Assembly (NCBI GenBank): GCA_963770545.1
Contig: CAVYQF010000043.1
Location: 583,164-647,163 of the forward strand
DNA length: 64,000 nucleotides
Direction of reading: 5' to 3'
From: RYN-230 sp963770545
GTDB taxonomy: Bacteria > Actinomycetota > Actinomycetes > Streptosporangiales > Streptosporangiaceae
The notes under the pieces are model-generated. The model ran no database searches. It was not told the origin of the DNA and saw only the letters and a list, made by a program, of their open reading frames with translations. The position numbers and the translations under genes were made by a program. This document shows positions 51,726-60,197 of this stretch, in pieces. Each line of letters begins with the position of its first letter. Positions within the stretch are counted from its first letter, which is position 1.

Positions 51726-54437
51726 TCAGCCTTCGGCTGGGTCTACGTCTTGTCGTGCCGTGGCGGGGGGGAGCTGGCGCAGGAACGGGTCGGCCGGGCG
51801 GTGGCTGGTCACGCGGATGCGTGCGTCCACGGCGACGGCACCGTCCGGGCGGGCGATCACGGGGTTGAGGTCAAGCTCGGCGACCTGTGGCAGGTCGTCG
51901 GCGAGCCGGGAGACCCGGAGCAGGGTGTCGCGCAGGGCCCCGATGTCCGCGGCGGGCTGGCCGCGATGACCGAGCAGCAGCGGTGCGGCGCGCAGGGAGT
52001 GGATCAGGTCGTCGGCGTCGGCGCTGGTCAGGGGGGCGAGGCGGGCCACGTGGTCAGCGAGCACTTCGGTGGCGATCCCGCCGAGCCCGAATACGACGAC
52101 GGGGCCGAACACTGGTTCTTGCACGACGCCGATGATGGTCTCGATGCCGCCGGTGATCATGGGCTCGACGAGCACGCCGGTCATCCGCCCGGCGAACTTA
52201 CCCTGGAGGCGGTGCATGGCCTCGCGGACCTCGTGGTCGCCGTGCAGGTCCAGTTCGACGGCGCCCGTGTCGGTCTTATGGAGCAGGCCGGGCACCTCAG
52301 CCTTGATTACCACGTGGCCGCCCAGGCTGGCCGCTGCCTCGACTGCCGCGTCGGCGTTGCCCGCCCGGCGGAACTCGACCATCGGGATGGTGTAGCAGCG
52401 CAGCAGTTCGTCGGCCTCGACGGCGGACAGCCAGCCGCCGCCCTGCATCCGGGCGAGGAAGGAACCGATTATCGATCGGGCGTCCGCCGCCCGGAGGCCG
52501 CTGATGTCCGGCACCGTGCTAGCGGGCCGGGATCGCCAGGAACCGTAGCGGGCGGCCCGGGCCAGCGCACGGGCGGCCGCTTCCGGGGAAGCGTAGGCGG
52601 GCACAGCCGGGGTGGCATCGCCGCCGTGCAGCAGGCGGACCGACTCGGGCTGGTCCAGCACCACCGCCGCGATCGGGACCGGCAGCCGCTCGGCCGTGAG
52701 CGCGGGAATCAGGTCGGCCGCAGCGGTGGGGATCACAAGCGCGATCAGCGCGTCCACGCTGTCCTCGCTGGCGATGAGCAGGGCGCGGCGCAACGCCTCC
52801 GCACTGACGGCCATGGTGGTGTCAACCGGGCCGCTGAGGGCGGAGCCGTCGGGCAGCACGGACCGCAGGCGACGGCGAGCCTTCGCGCCCGGCGCGGCAA
52901 CGGCCAGGCCGGCTTCTGCGCACGCGTCGGCGGCCAGCACGCCGGCACCGCCGCCGTTGGACACGATGCAGACCCGGCGGCCCGCCGGGACCGGCTGGGA
53001 CGCGATCAGCACGGCCGCGTCGAGCAGTTCGCTGAAGCTGCTGGTGGCGATGATGCCCGCCTGATCGAACAGGGCCTGGCGTGTGATGAGCGGTGCGGCT
53101 GCGGCTGCGGTGTGCGAGGCGGCGGCACGCTGGCCCGGGGCCGACTGCCCGGCGTGGACCATGAGGACGGGGACCTTGGCGGCCACCTGGCGCGCGGCCC
53201 GGGCGAACCGGCGCGGGTTGCCGAAGGATTCCAGGTAAAGCACGGCCAGCTCGGTGGTGTTGTCCGCCTCCCACCACATCAGCATGTCGGTACCGGAGAC
53301 ATCCAGCATGCCGCCGACCGAGGCGAAAGAAGAAATCCCGATCCCTAGCCCGGAAAGGTGCTCAAGCAGCGCTACGCCGACCCCGCCGGACTGGGTGACG
53401 AGGCCGGCTTTGCCAGGGAAAGGACGGTGCATGGCGAACGTGGCATCCAGGCCGATCCCTGGCACCGCGACGCCGAAGCAGTTCGGGCCGACCAGGCGCA
53501 TGCCGCCCCGTCGGCTGGCCTCGAGCAGGCTGGATTCCTGCGCTGTCGTGAGGCCCGAGGTAATGACCACCATCGATCCGGCTCCGCGCGTTCCGCATTC
53601 TTGCGCCACGTCCAGAACCCGTGCCGCTGGTACCGCAACTACCACGAGGTCGGGGGCCTCGGGCAGCGCGGCGACCGACGGGACGCACGGGACGCCTTCG
53701 ATGTCCTCACCACGCGGATTTACGGCGAACAGGGCGCCGCCGAAACCGGCGTCGCGGATGTTGAGCAGGATCATCCGGCCGATCGACCCGGGACGGTGGC
53801 CGGCGCCGACCACCGCGACCGACCGGGGAGCCAACAGCGGCTCTAGGCTGGCCACAGCTGCGCGTCTCTCCCGGTCGGCCACCGCGTCCAGGTAAAGACT
53901 GGCCTCGCTGAGGGCCGTGCTTTGCGGGATCAGCATAGACAGCTCCACCACGCCGCCCTCAAACCTGCGCCGCACATCCAGTCCCGCGTCGCAGAGCACC
54001 TGCAGCACTGTGCTATTTGCCGCAAGCACCGCGGCTGTGAAGACCTTGACGCCGCGGGCACGGGCCAGGGAGACCAGGTGCTCAAGCAGCAGCGTGGCGA
54101 CGCCGCGCCCGTGCATGCCGTCGGCGACCGCCAGGGCGATCTCCGCTGCCCACGGGTCAGTGGTGGGCTGGTAGCTGGCGACTCCCACCAGCTCATCGCC
54201 CAGCAAGCCAAGGAGCGCCCCGTGGTCCGGGGCGGCCTCCCGGCACACCCTGGTGGCCTCTTGCCCGGCAGACGCCCGGCTCAGGCTAAAAAAGCGGAAA
54301 TACAGGTTGCCCGGCGACATGTCCTCGTGCAACTGCCGCACTGGCCCGTAGTCCCCCGGCCCGGCCGGCCGGATCGTCATGGTGGTGCCATCGGCCAGCA
54401 GCGCATAAGAGCACCCGGCCTCGGTCAGCGCGGCCAA
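51726..54437 (-). CDS. GNAT acetyltransferase fused to ADP-forming acyl-CoA synthetase
   Basis: A 903-residue protein. Residues ~15-170 are a GNAT domain (MTIRPAGPGDYGPVRQLHED, the acetyl-CoA loop VADGMHGRGVATLLLEHL). Residues ~195-330 form a CoA-binding Rossmann domain (SVAVVGAGHRPGSIGRMILL, VNPRGEDIEGVPCVPS). The succinyl-CoA-ligase-like part follows, with the phosphohistidine region QRAAASHTAAAAAP. An ATP-grasp domain is C-terminal (GGHVVIKAEVPGLLHKTDTG, GIETIIGVVQEPVFGPVVVF). GNAT-ACD fusions include protein lysine acetyltransferases that control acyl-CoA synthetases (Pat-like). It could thus regulate the AMP-forming ligase at 46837. All key motifs are intact. Confidence 0.87.
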   Translation of the reverse strand: MAALTEAGCSYALLADGTTMTIRPAGPGDYGPVRQLHEDMSPGNLYFRFFSLSRASAGQEATRVCREAAPDHGALLGLLGDELVGVASYQPTTDPWAAEIALAVADGMHGRGVATLLLEHLVSLARARGVKVFTAAVLAANSTVLQVLCDAGLDVRRRFEGGVVELSMLIPQSTALSEASLYLDAVADRERRAAVASLEPLLAPRSVAVVGAGHRPGSIGRMILLNIRDAGFGGALFAVNPRGEDIEGVPCVPSVAALPEAPDLVVVAVPAARVLDVAQECGTRGAGSMVVITSGLTTAQESSLLEASRRGGMRLVGPNCFGVAVPGIGLDATFAMHRPFPGKAGLVTQSGGVGVALLEHLSGLGIGISSFASVGGMLDVSGTDMLMWWEADNTTELAVLYLESFGNPRRFARAARQVAAKVPVLMVHAGQSAPGQRAAASHTAAAAAPLITRQALFDQAGIIATSSFSELLDAAVLIASQPVPAGRRVCIVSNGGGAGVLAADACAEAGLAVAAPGAKARRRLRSVLPDGSALSGPVDTTMAVSAEALRRALLIASEDSVDALIALVIPTAAADLIPALTAERLPVPIAAVVLDQPESVRLLHGGDATPAVPAYASPEAAARALARAARYGSWRSRPASTVPDISGLRAADARSIIGSFLARMQGGGWLSAVEADELLRCYTIPMVEFRRAGNADAAVEAAASLGGHVVIKAEVPGLLHKTDTGAVELDLHGDHEVREAMHRLQGKFAGRMTGVLVEPMITGGIETIIGVVQEPVFGPVVVFGLGGIATEVLADHVARLAPLTSADADDLIHSLRAAPLLLGHRGQPAADIGALRDTLLRVSRLADDLPQVAELDLNPVIARPDGAVAVDARIRVTSHRPADPFLRQLPPATARQDVDPAEG

Positions 54438-54833
54438 CCGGTCACCTCCAGCTTCTCCGAGCGACTCCGGATGTCAGACGGTCCTGCCGCGCCACCGGGG
54501 CAAGGGGCGCATGTCCCGGCGCCCGGAGCCCTCGCGCCGCGGGCAGCAGGAATCGCGGCCCGCTGGCTCGAGGGCAGACGTTCACGGCTGCCACCGCCCG
54601 GGCTGGCACGGTCACCGATCCATCATCGCCGGCCGGCGGACCCCGCACATCGGGCTCGGTGAGCGCGAACGCGAACATTTTCTCCGCGCCATTTCCGGCG
54701 TGCGGATGCCATCTTCTGCGCCTGCGGCCCGGCCGGCCAGGTCGCTTCCCGGTCACCCGACCATCCTGCCCGTCATGGCGGCCTGGTCAGCAAGAGTCAT
54801 CGTCACTATCCTGGTCATCCCCGCAGCAGGGCA
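54438..54833. other. Intergenic region
   Basis: About 400 bp with no supported gene. Confidence 0.35.
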
Positions 54834-54957
54834 TCAGCGAGCGCCGCGGTGTCCACCGGCGGCGCGCGCCATTTGCAGCCCGAGCCCACGGGACCAGCCA
54901 GTGATCAGCGCGACGCTCGGTGAGGTCGAACAGCTGCTGGACGGTGCGGGCCGTCAT
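54834..54957 (-). pseudogene. SDR dehydrogenase N-terminal remnant
   Basis: From ATG 54957 the minus strand reads MTARTVQQLFDLTER; shifting one frame it continues VALITGWSRGLGLQMARA, the nucleotide-binding TGxSRGLG motif of short-chain dehydrogenases whose start is usually QLFDLTGRVALITGGSRGLG. A frameshift and early stop follow. It is the 5' stub of a lost gene downstream of the metallo-hydrolase, suggesting an original operon. Confidence 0.55.
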
Positions 54958-54991
54958 CAGGGCCGTTGCGAGTCGAGGTGGCTGTTCGTCT

Positions 54992-55884
54992 TTAGTTGCT
55001 CGTCTGCTTCACGGCCATGCTCGCGGAGTACCAGAGCGTGTGCCGGTTCTGCCAGCCGGGATAGCGTTCGACCATCCGGGCGACGATGCCGGCTGCTGTC
55101 GTTTCTTCGGCGGCGATCCAGGTGAAATCCCGCAGATACTGCTGCGATTCTCCGATGATCTTCGGATTGTCGTCGTTCTGGGGCTTTTTGTGACCGGCGA
55201 CGACCACGGTGGGTTCGAGCGCAGTCACCTTGTCCAGGTTGGCGATCCACTGCTCGCGTTCGGGTTTGCCGGTCTCGGCGGTCATCATGTGCACTTCGTT
55301 GTAGGCGAGATCCCGGTGACGACCGCGTCTAGTGATGGGACATGCAGGACGGTGGACTCTGCGGTATCGGCCTGACCGATCCGGATGACCCGCACCTCGT
55401 TGCCTTCCAGGTCGAGCGTTCCGGTGGTCATCGGTTGCGGCAGGACCCTCTCCGCGGCGGCGGGAACCTCGCCGGGGAAGAGCGCGTTCCAGTATCCGCC
55501 CATACGAGGGTCAGTCGTCTCGAATTCCGCGCGGGCGAGAACCTCGGGTGTCATAGGAGGACCCATCACTCCCGGAAAGCGCTGGGTCAGCCGGGTCAGG
55601 CCGAGCCAGTGGTCGCCGTGGCCGTGGGTGATGTAGATGCGCGACAGCCGCCGCCCCTTGGCCTCGATCCAGTCGGCCAGCGCGTCCGCCTGGTCGTAAG
55701 TAGCCAACGCGTCGACGAGGATCGCGTCGTGCTGGCCGTAGATCAGCGTGGCTGACATCGGGGACCACGTGGGCTCGTCATCCGGGGCCTGGGGTGGCGT
55801 AGCACTCACGATCGCCCGGCCCGGCGTGGTGTAGACCTCGATCGTGAGATCAACTGGAGCTTGCGCAGTGTCGTCCGTGGTCAC
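54992..55884 (-). CDS. Metallo-beta-lactamase-fold hydrolase, single-base frameshift
   Basis: A ~297-residue MBL-fold hydrolase. The first frame (ATG 55884) has SATLIYGQHDAILVDALATY and the zinc motif ITHGHGDHWLGL (HxHxDH). It breaks at about 55311, where GGGAT replaces an expected GGGGAT; the next frame continues NEVHMMTAETGKPEREQWIA, then EPTVVVAGHKKP, the later His ligand segment, and ends at 54992. One base restores the whole protein. It is divergent from the TetR gene at 56025, with ~140 bp between them, so it is the likely target of that regulator. Substrate unknown. Confidence 0.75.
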
Positions 55885-55942
55885 GACTTCCGCCTGTCTT
55901 GTCTTTGGAGGACGGTCTCGATGGCACCCGCCTCAAATCAAG

Positions 55943-55990
55943 AGGACGATCGTCATCTACATGTCAGCTGAGGATGACAGATATAATCCT
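55943..55990. promoter_or_regulatory. Candidate TetR operator between divergent genes
   Basis: The gap between the hydrolase and TetR genes contains the palindrome GACGATCGTC (55943-55952) and, next to it, TGTCA-8 bases-TGACA (about 55962-55979), with TATAATCC just to the right as a possible -10. Such symmetric sites between a TetR gene and a divergent enzyme gene are the usual operators. Confidence 0.55.
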
Positions 55991-56024
55991 GTTGGGTCAA
56001 GGGCCGAGTAGCTGGAGGATCATC

Positions 56025-56603
56025 GTGGGCACGTCTCAAGCCGTTAAAGCAGCAACCCATGACCGCATCCTCGACATCGCCGCGGCGCGGATCCGCCGCG
56101 AAGGCGTCAACGGCCTGGCCGTGGCGGAGCTCATGAAGGAAGCCGGGCTGACCCACGGCGGTTTCTACCGGCACTTCGACTCCCGGGAGCACCTCATCGC
56201 CGAGGCCGCGCAGCGGGCCCTGACGCAGGGCAGCGCATGGACGATCGCGTCCGGCAAGCTCGGCGGGCAGCGGGGATATGACGCGCTCATCGACGGTTAC
56301 CTCAGCACCTGGCACCGCGATCATCCAGAGGCAGGCTGCGGTGTAGCCGGCGTCGCCGCGGATGTCGCCCGCACCGGCGGCCCGGCCCGGGCCAGCTACA
56401 CCCGCCAGGTGCAGGAATGCCTCGCCGTGCTGGCCGGCCTCACCGGCAACCCCGACCGCCAGGCAGCAGAACGCGAAGCGGTCCTCACCCTCAGTGCCCT
56501 CGTCGGCGCGATCTCCATGGCCCGGGCCGTCGACGAGCCTGACCTGTCGCAGCAGCTGCTGTCCAGCGCCGCGGCCGCGTTGAAGGAGCGCATCCCGGAT
56601 TAG
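56025..56603 (+). CDS. TetR-family transcriptional regulator
   Basis: A 192-residue repressor. The N-terminal HTH reads HDRILDIAAARIRREGVNGL, then AVAELMKEAGLTHGGFYRHF and SREHLIAEA, a clear TetR DNA-binding domain. The C-terminal half is a helical ligand-binding domain (VLTLSALVGAISMARAVDEP). Start GTG 56025 is six bases after GGAGG; the longer open frame upstream covers the operator region and is not credible. It faces the metallo-hydrolase gene. Confidence 0.9.
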   Translation: MGTSQAVKAATHDRILDIAAARIRREGVNGLAVAELMKEAGLTHGGFYRHFDSREHLIAEAAQRALTQGSAWTIASGKLGGQRGYDALIDGYLSTWHRDHPEAGCGVAGVAADVARTGGPARASYTRQVQECLAVLAGLTGNPDRQAAEREAVLTLSALVGAISMARAVDEPDLSQQLLSSAAAALKERIPD

Positions 56604-56639
56604 GCCAGTTCGCGGACGCATGGGATCTCGTCGAAGACG

Positions 56640-56895
56640 AACGGCAGCGCCGGCTGTCCGGGTCGGCCCGCATTTCGCTATGAGTTACCAGGAGTGTCAG
56701 CGGCTGGCCGATATCCAGGCTGCGATCGACGCGATTCGTTCCCACCTTTACCGTGGCGATCTGTCCGACGGGTTGATCTTTGACGCCGTCCTATCCGCCT
56801 GCTGGAGATCGGCGAGGCCGTTAAAAGCACCGGACGATCTGCTGGCCACCCAACCCTCGATCCCGTGGCGGCAGATCGCCCGCATGTGTGATGGC
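56640..56895 (+). pseudogene. HTH-MNT/HEPN cassette remnant
   Basis: A scrap of the MNT gene (CGCCGGCTGTCCGGGTCGG, like the intact RRLSGPVG codons) is joined at ATG 56682 to a HEPN gene start (MSYQECQRLADIQAAIDAIR, SHLYRGDLSDGLIFDAV). Two bases are lost near 56791 and another frame change follows near 56828; the sequence ends just before the RX4H motif (RQIARMCDG). The intact cassette copy 2 lies 0.9 kb downstream. Confidence 0.8.
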
Positions 56896-57101
56896 GCGTC
56901 CCGGTCAACGGCCCCAAGACCAGAAGATGCGTGATCGTCGTCGCGCAGCTAGCCCGACTATGAGCTTCATCGCGGCCACACAGTTATGCTCCACTGGGCC
57001 GCCCATACCTAAAGATTCGCCCCCGGACGCGCGAACTTGGATGATCTGCGCACAGCCACGCGATGGACAGCGTGGAGGTTCCGACGTACGTAACGGGCAG
57101 G
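56896..57101. other. Intergenic spacer
   Basis: No supported gene between the HEPN remnant and repeat copy D. Confidence 0.35.
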
Positions 57102-57581
57102 GATCAGCTGACGCGGATGACCAGAGCGAAGGGCGTTCGTCGCTCTTAGTAGACCCCATGCCATGGGATAGCTCTACCTGTGTGCGCCGCCTGCCGAGCT
57201 AACCCAGGACCTGTCCCCCAGCCGGGAGTCGCTCTACCGGGCCTACCGCACGGGAAACACCCAGGTCACGAGCACCTGCCCTGCGGGCATTTGACACTCA
57301 AATGCCACTCAATCGAAGGAGATCCCGGTTTCATATTCGAAAAATGCTCATAACCTGGAGCCCCCTTACGGTAGACCTTCTCCTTACCATGTATCGCTCC
57401 GCAGTTCCGCAGCTGCAGGTAGATCGCCTGACCTGCCAATACGCGAGCGCAGGCAGGCACTCACAAGCGCTGGATGAGCTCTCACGAGCGCTCTTTGCCA
57501 CTCGATCTGCCACTCGGATCGATCTTGCAGCGCGATCCGTACCGAGATACACGATTATCGACGATCCGCTATAATGACAGC
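57102..57581. repeat. Att-like dispersed repeat, copy D
   Basis: The closest relative of copy A over ~480 bp. The tRNA-like core (57356-57391) has a 10-bp deletion that removes the T-loop (TTACGG joined directly to TAGACC). Paired boxes TTTGACACTC/TGCCACTC upstream (57290-57310) and TTTGCCACTCGATC/TGCCACTC downstream (57495-57515) are kept. It ends at the start codon of HTH-MNT copy 2, with the -10 TATAAT at 57570-57575. Confidence 0.75.
57570..57581 (+). promoter_or_regulatory. Promoter -10 of leaderless HTH-MNT/HEPN operon 2
   Basis: A consensus TATAAT (57570-57575) six bases before the ATG at 57582, same layout as operon 1. Probable leaderless transcript. Confidence 0.65.
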
Positions 57582-58100
57582 ATGGAACCGACCGCCGCGG
57601 GAGCCCTGCTCCGTCAGGCGCGCAAGCGGGCCAGCCTGTCCCAGGTGGACCTGGCCGCCCGGGCCGGTGTCACGCAGAGCGTGATCAGCGCGTACGAGTC
57701 CGGGCATCGCCAGCCTTCCATCCCAGCGCTCGCCCGTCTGATCGGCGCGGCTGGCTTCGACCTGACACTGGGCTTGCGCCGCCCGCCCGGCCGCCTGCGC
57801 CGGCTGTCAGGTCCGGTGGGCCGCCGGGTGCGCCGCCACCGCAAGGACCTGGTCGCCGCAGCAGCAGCGCACGGGGTGAGCAACCTGCGCGTGTTCGGCA
57901 GCGTGGCCCGCGGCGAAGACCGCCCCGATAGTGATGTGGACCTGCTCGCCGACTTCCCGCCCGGGCTGAGCCTGTTCGGCCTGGGCCGCCTCGAGGCCGA
58001 CCTAGAAGCCATCCTTGGCACCCGGGTTGACCTGATCCCCGCCGCTGACCTCAAACCAGGCGTCCGTGAACGAGTCGAATCTGACCTGATCGCGCTATGA
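57582..58100 (+). CDS. HTH-fused MNT nucleotidyltransferase antitoxin (MntA-type), copy 2
   Basis: A 172-residue near-duplicate of the protein at 27014. It has the XRE-type HTH (SLSQVDLAARAGVTQSVISA) and the MNT domain with FGSVARGEDRPDSDVDLLAD. ATG 57582 aligns with copy 1; the open frame extends further upstream only because of repeat sequence. Differences from copy 1 are few and scattered over both domains. It overlaps the HEPN gene by 4 bp. Expected to AMPylate and silence HEPN copy 2. Confidence 0.9.
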   Translation: MEPTAAGALLRQARKRASLSQVDLAARAGVTQSVISAYESGHRQPSIPALARLIGAAGFDLTLGLRRPPGRLRRLSGPVGRRVRRHRKDLVAAAAAHGVSNLRVFGSVARGEDRPDSDVDLLADFPPGLSLFGLGRLEADLEAILGTRVDLIPAADLKPGVRERVESDLIAL

Positions 58101-58459
58101 GTTACCGCGAACGCCAGCGACTGGCCGATATCCAGGCCGCGATCGACGCGATCCGCTCCCACCTGCAACGCGGCGACCTGTCCGACGGTCTGATCTTCGA
58201 TGCGGTCCGCATCCGCCTGCTGGAAATCGGCGAAGCTGTCAAAGCACTCCCGAACGACCTGCTCGCCACCCAGCCATCGATCCCGTGGCGGCAGATCGCC
58301 CGCATGCGCGACCACCTCGCCCACCGCTACTTCGACACCGCACACGCCATCTTGCAGGCCACCGTCGACGAAGACCTGCCCAACCTCGAACGCGCCGTCC
58401 AAGCCCTGACCCGGTCGGTGGAGAAAGAAGACCCAGACCGGCGTCCCGGCACAACGTAA
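58097..58459 (+). CDS. HEPN-domain toxin (HepT/DUF86), copy 2, with complete RX4HXY motif
   Basis: A 120-residue HepT-type HEPN RNase. The motif RDHLAHRYF carries Arg, His and the Tyr that MntA-type enzymes modify, unlike copy 1. The C-terminus (RAVQALTRSVEKEDPDRRPG) is like the remnant at 18786-19075 rather than copy 1, so copy 2 is closer to the IS110-interrupted copy. It forms the canonical pair with the gene at 57582. Confidence 0.9.
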   Translation: MSYRERQRLADIQAAIDAIRSHLQRGDLSDGLIFDAVRIRLLEIGEAVKALPNDLLATQPSIPWRQIARMRDHLAHRYFDTAHAILQATVDEDLPNLERAVQALTRSVEKEDPDRRPGTT

Positions 58460-58565
58460 CCGAGCATCCCGCATCCCCGGGCGCCCCCGCATAGCCGCCT
58501 GACTGGGCCGACTGGGAAGTCCTCGATGATCATCAGTCAAGGCGCATAACTCGGGTCGCTCCATG
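58455..58565. repeat. Downstream flank repeat shared with 19069-19175
   Basis: Sequence after the HEPN stop (GAGCATCCCGCATCCCCGGG, ACTGGGCCGACTGGGAAGTC, GATGATCATC, GGCGCATAACTCGGGTCGC) is similar to that after the HEPN remnant near 19075. Copy 1 at 27529 lacks it. Confidence 0.65.
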
Positions 58566-58759
58566 CGCCCGCGTTGAACCGGTAGCCGAATTGAGCGCGT
58601 TGCGTGAGTACATGTTTATCCAGGATCCGGCATGATCATTCGCTGAACGGTAGTCCGTCAAGGATCGGGCGGGCACTCAACCGATCTTCGAGGCGGCCAG
58701 ATCGATGCTCATATGCTTGTAATCCCCAATATTGATGATGGTTTAGTACCAGTACAAGT
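58566..58759. other. Intergenic spacer
   Basis: No gene seen; ends at the hairpin at 58760. Confidence 0.35.
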
Positions 58760-58787
58760 GCCGCCGCCGTCGGTCAACGGCGGCGGC
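58760..58787. terminator. Bidirectional hairpin terminator
   Basis: An 11-bp perfect GC-rich stem (GCCGCCGCCGT / ACGGCGGCGGC) with a six-base loop, between the converging HEPN toxin gene and serine hydrolase gene. Likely stops transcription from both sides. Confidence 0.75.
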
Positions 58788-58860
58788 GCTTCTATGTCCA
58801 CGACATGCCTGGCTGCCCATTCGACGCTTCAGGCGGGGCCCGGCTGAGGTTCTGTCCGGG

Positions 58861-60054
58861 TTATCGTTGCCTGCAGAACGCTATTTCGGTGGCCTTCTTG
58901 ACGTCGCGCTGGAAAGCCGGGGTGCCGGTCCCGCCCGGCGGCGGGATGCTCATCCTGAAATCGTTGTAGACGATGACGGCCTGGCGGGAACCGTCCGGGC
59001 TGGTGTAGGCGAAGGTCTTGAAGCCACCGGGGTACCCGCCGTCGTGGCCCCACGCCGTGCCGCAGGGTAGCTGGACGCGGTAGACGCCCAGCCCGTAGTG
59101 CTCGGCGAACAGCTCGCCGGTGTCGTGGACGGGAATGGTGGTCTGCAGTTCCCGCTGTTGCGCCGGGGGCAGCAGCCGCCCGGTCAGCAGTGCCCGGTAG
59201 AACCGGGCGACGTCGCCGGCGGTGGAGATCATGGCCCCGGCGGTCCAGGCGGTTGACGGGTTAACCAGGTTGGTGACGTCCTGCTGGCCGTAGTATCCGT
59301 GCGCGTGTGGCCCGGGGATCTGCTTGCTGGTCAACGGGAACGAGGTGTCGTGCAGGCCCAGCGGCACCAGGATCCGGCGGCGGATCTCGGTGATCGGGCT
59401 ATGCCCGGTCACCTTCTGCATGATCATGCCGAGCAGGATGTAGTTGGTGTTCGAGTACAGCCAGCCGTGCACCGGGCGCCCGAGCCGCAGGGCGATGTTC
59501 ACCAGCTGTTGCGGCCGCCACGTCTTCTCCAGGGCCTGGGGAGTCTGGAACCGGGGGTCAGCCGCGTAGTCGCGCAGCCCGCTGGTGTGCTGCAACAGCT
59601 GCCCGATGGTGATCTGGGCCGGGTGGTAGCTGTGGCCGGAGACGACCCCAGGCAGCCACTTGTGCACGCTGTCGGTCAGCGACAGCCGCCCTTCGGCGGC
59701 CAGCTGCAGCACCACGGTGGCGACGAATGTCTTGGTGACGCTGCCGATGTGCACCCGGTCCCGCGGCCGCATGAGCTGGCCGGTAGCCGTGTCAGCGAGA
59801 CCGGCCGCCACGTCCGACACCCGCTGCCCGCGCCGGGTCATGACAATCACGCCCGGCACACCGTCAGCGACCAGCCGCCCGGCCGCCCGCTGCAGCCCGG
59901 CTGGTGGCCGGCCGGGAACCACCTGCCCGGCCGCGGGCTGTGCTGCGAACGCATCCGCCGGCCCGCCTACTACCAGGAGCGCCGTAATCACCGCTCCGGT
60001 GACCCGCAGGATGCCCCGGCGGGCCGGACTCATCAGGAACCTCTTGTTTTCCAC
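58861..60054 (-). CDS. Secreted serine beta-lactamase/D-Ala-D-Ala carboxypeptidase-like hydrolase
   Basis: A 397-residue class C beta-lactamase-fold enzyme with an N-terminal signal peptide (basic start, then VTGAVITALLVVGGPADAFA-AQ). Motifs: SxxK in HIGSVTKTFVATVV, YxN in GWLYSNTNYILLG, and HDG in AWGHDGGYPGG in place of KTG, typical of esterase/DD-peptidase-type members. It probably acts outside the membrane on cell-wall peptides or esters. Starts at ATG 60054; convergent with the HEPN operon. Not enough to call antibiotic resistance. Confidence 0.85.
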   Translation of the reverse strand: MENKRFLMSPARRGILRVTGAVITALLVVGGPADAFAAQPAAGQVVPGRPPAGLQRAAGRLVADGVPGVIVMTRRGQRVSDVAAGLADTATGQLMRPRDRVHIGSVTKTFVATVVLQLAAEGRLSLTDSVHKWLPGVVSGHSYHPAQITIGQLLQHTSGLRDYAADPRFQTPQALEKTWRPQQLVNIALRLGRPVHGWLYSNTNYILLGMIMQKVTGHSPITEIRRRILVPLGLHDTSFPLTSKQIPGPHAHGYYGQQDVTNLVNPSTAWTAGAMISTAGDVARFYRALLTGRLLPPAQQRELQTTIPVHDTGELFAEHYGLGVYRVQLPCGTAWGHDGGYPGGFKTFAYTSPDGSRQAVIVYNDFRMSIPPPGGTGTPAFQRDVKKATEIAFCRQR

Positions 60055-60197
60055 CCTTCTGCAACCTCGCCACTAACCCAGGCTTTTCACGGGGGTTCGG
60101 TGGCTGAGCGGCGTGCCTGAATGGAAAAATGCTCCTGACCTGGGACGATAAGGGTTGTCGAGGCCTTTATCACTCCAGTTCGAGGAGCACTTTCCAG

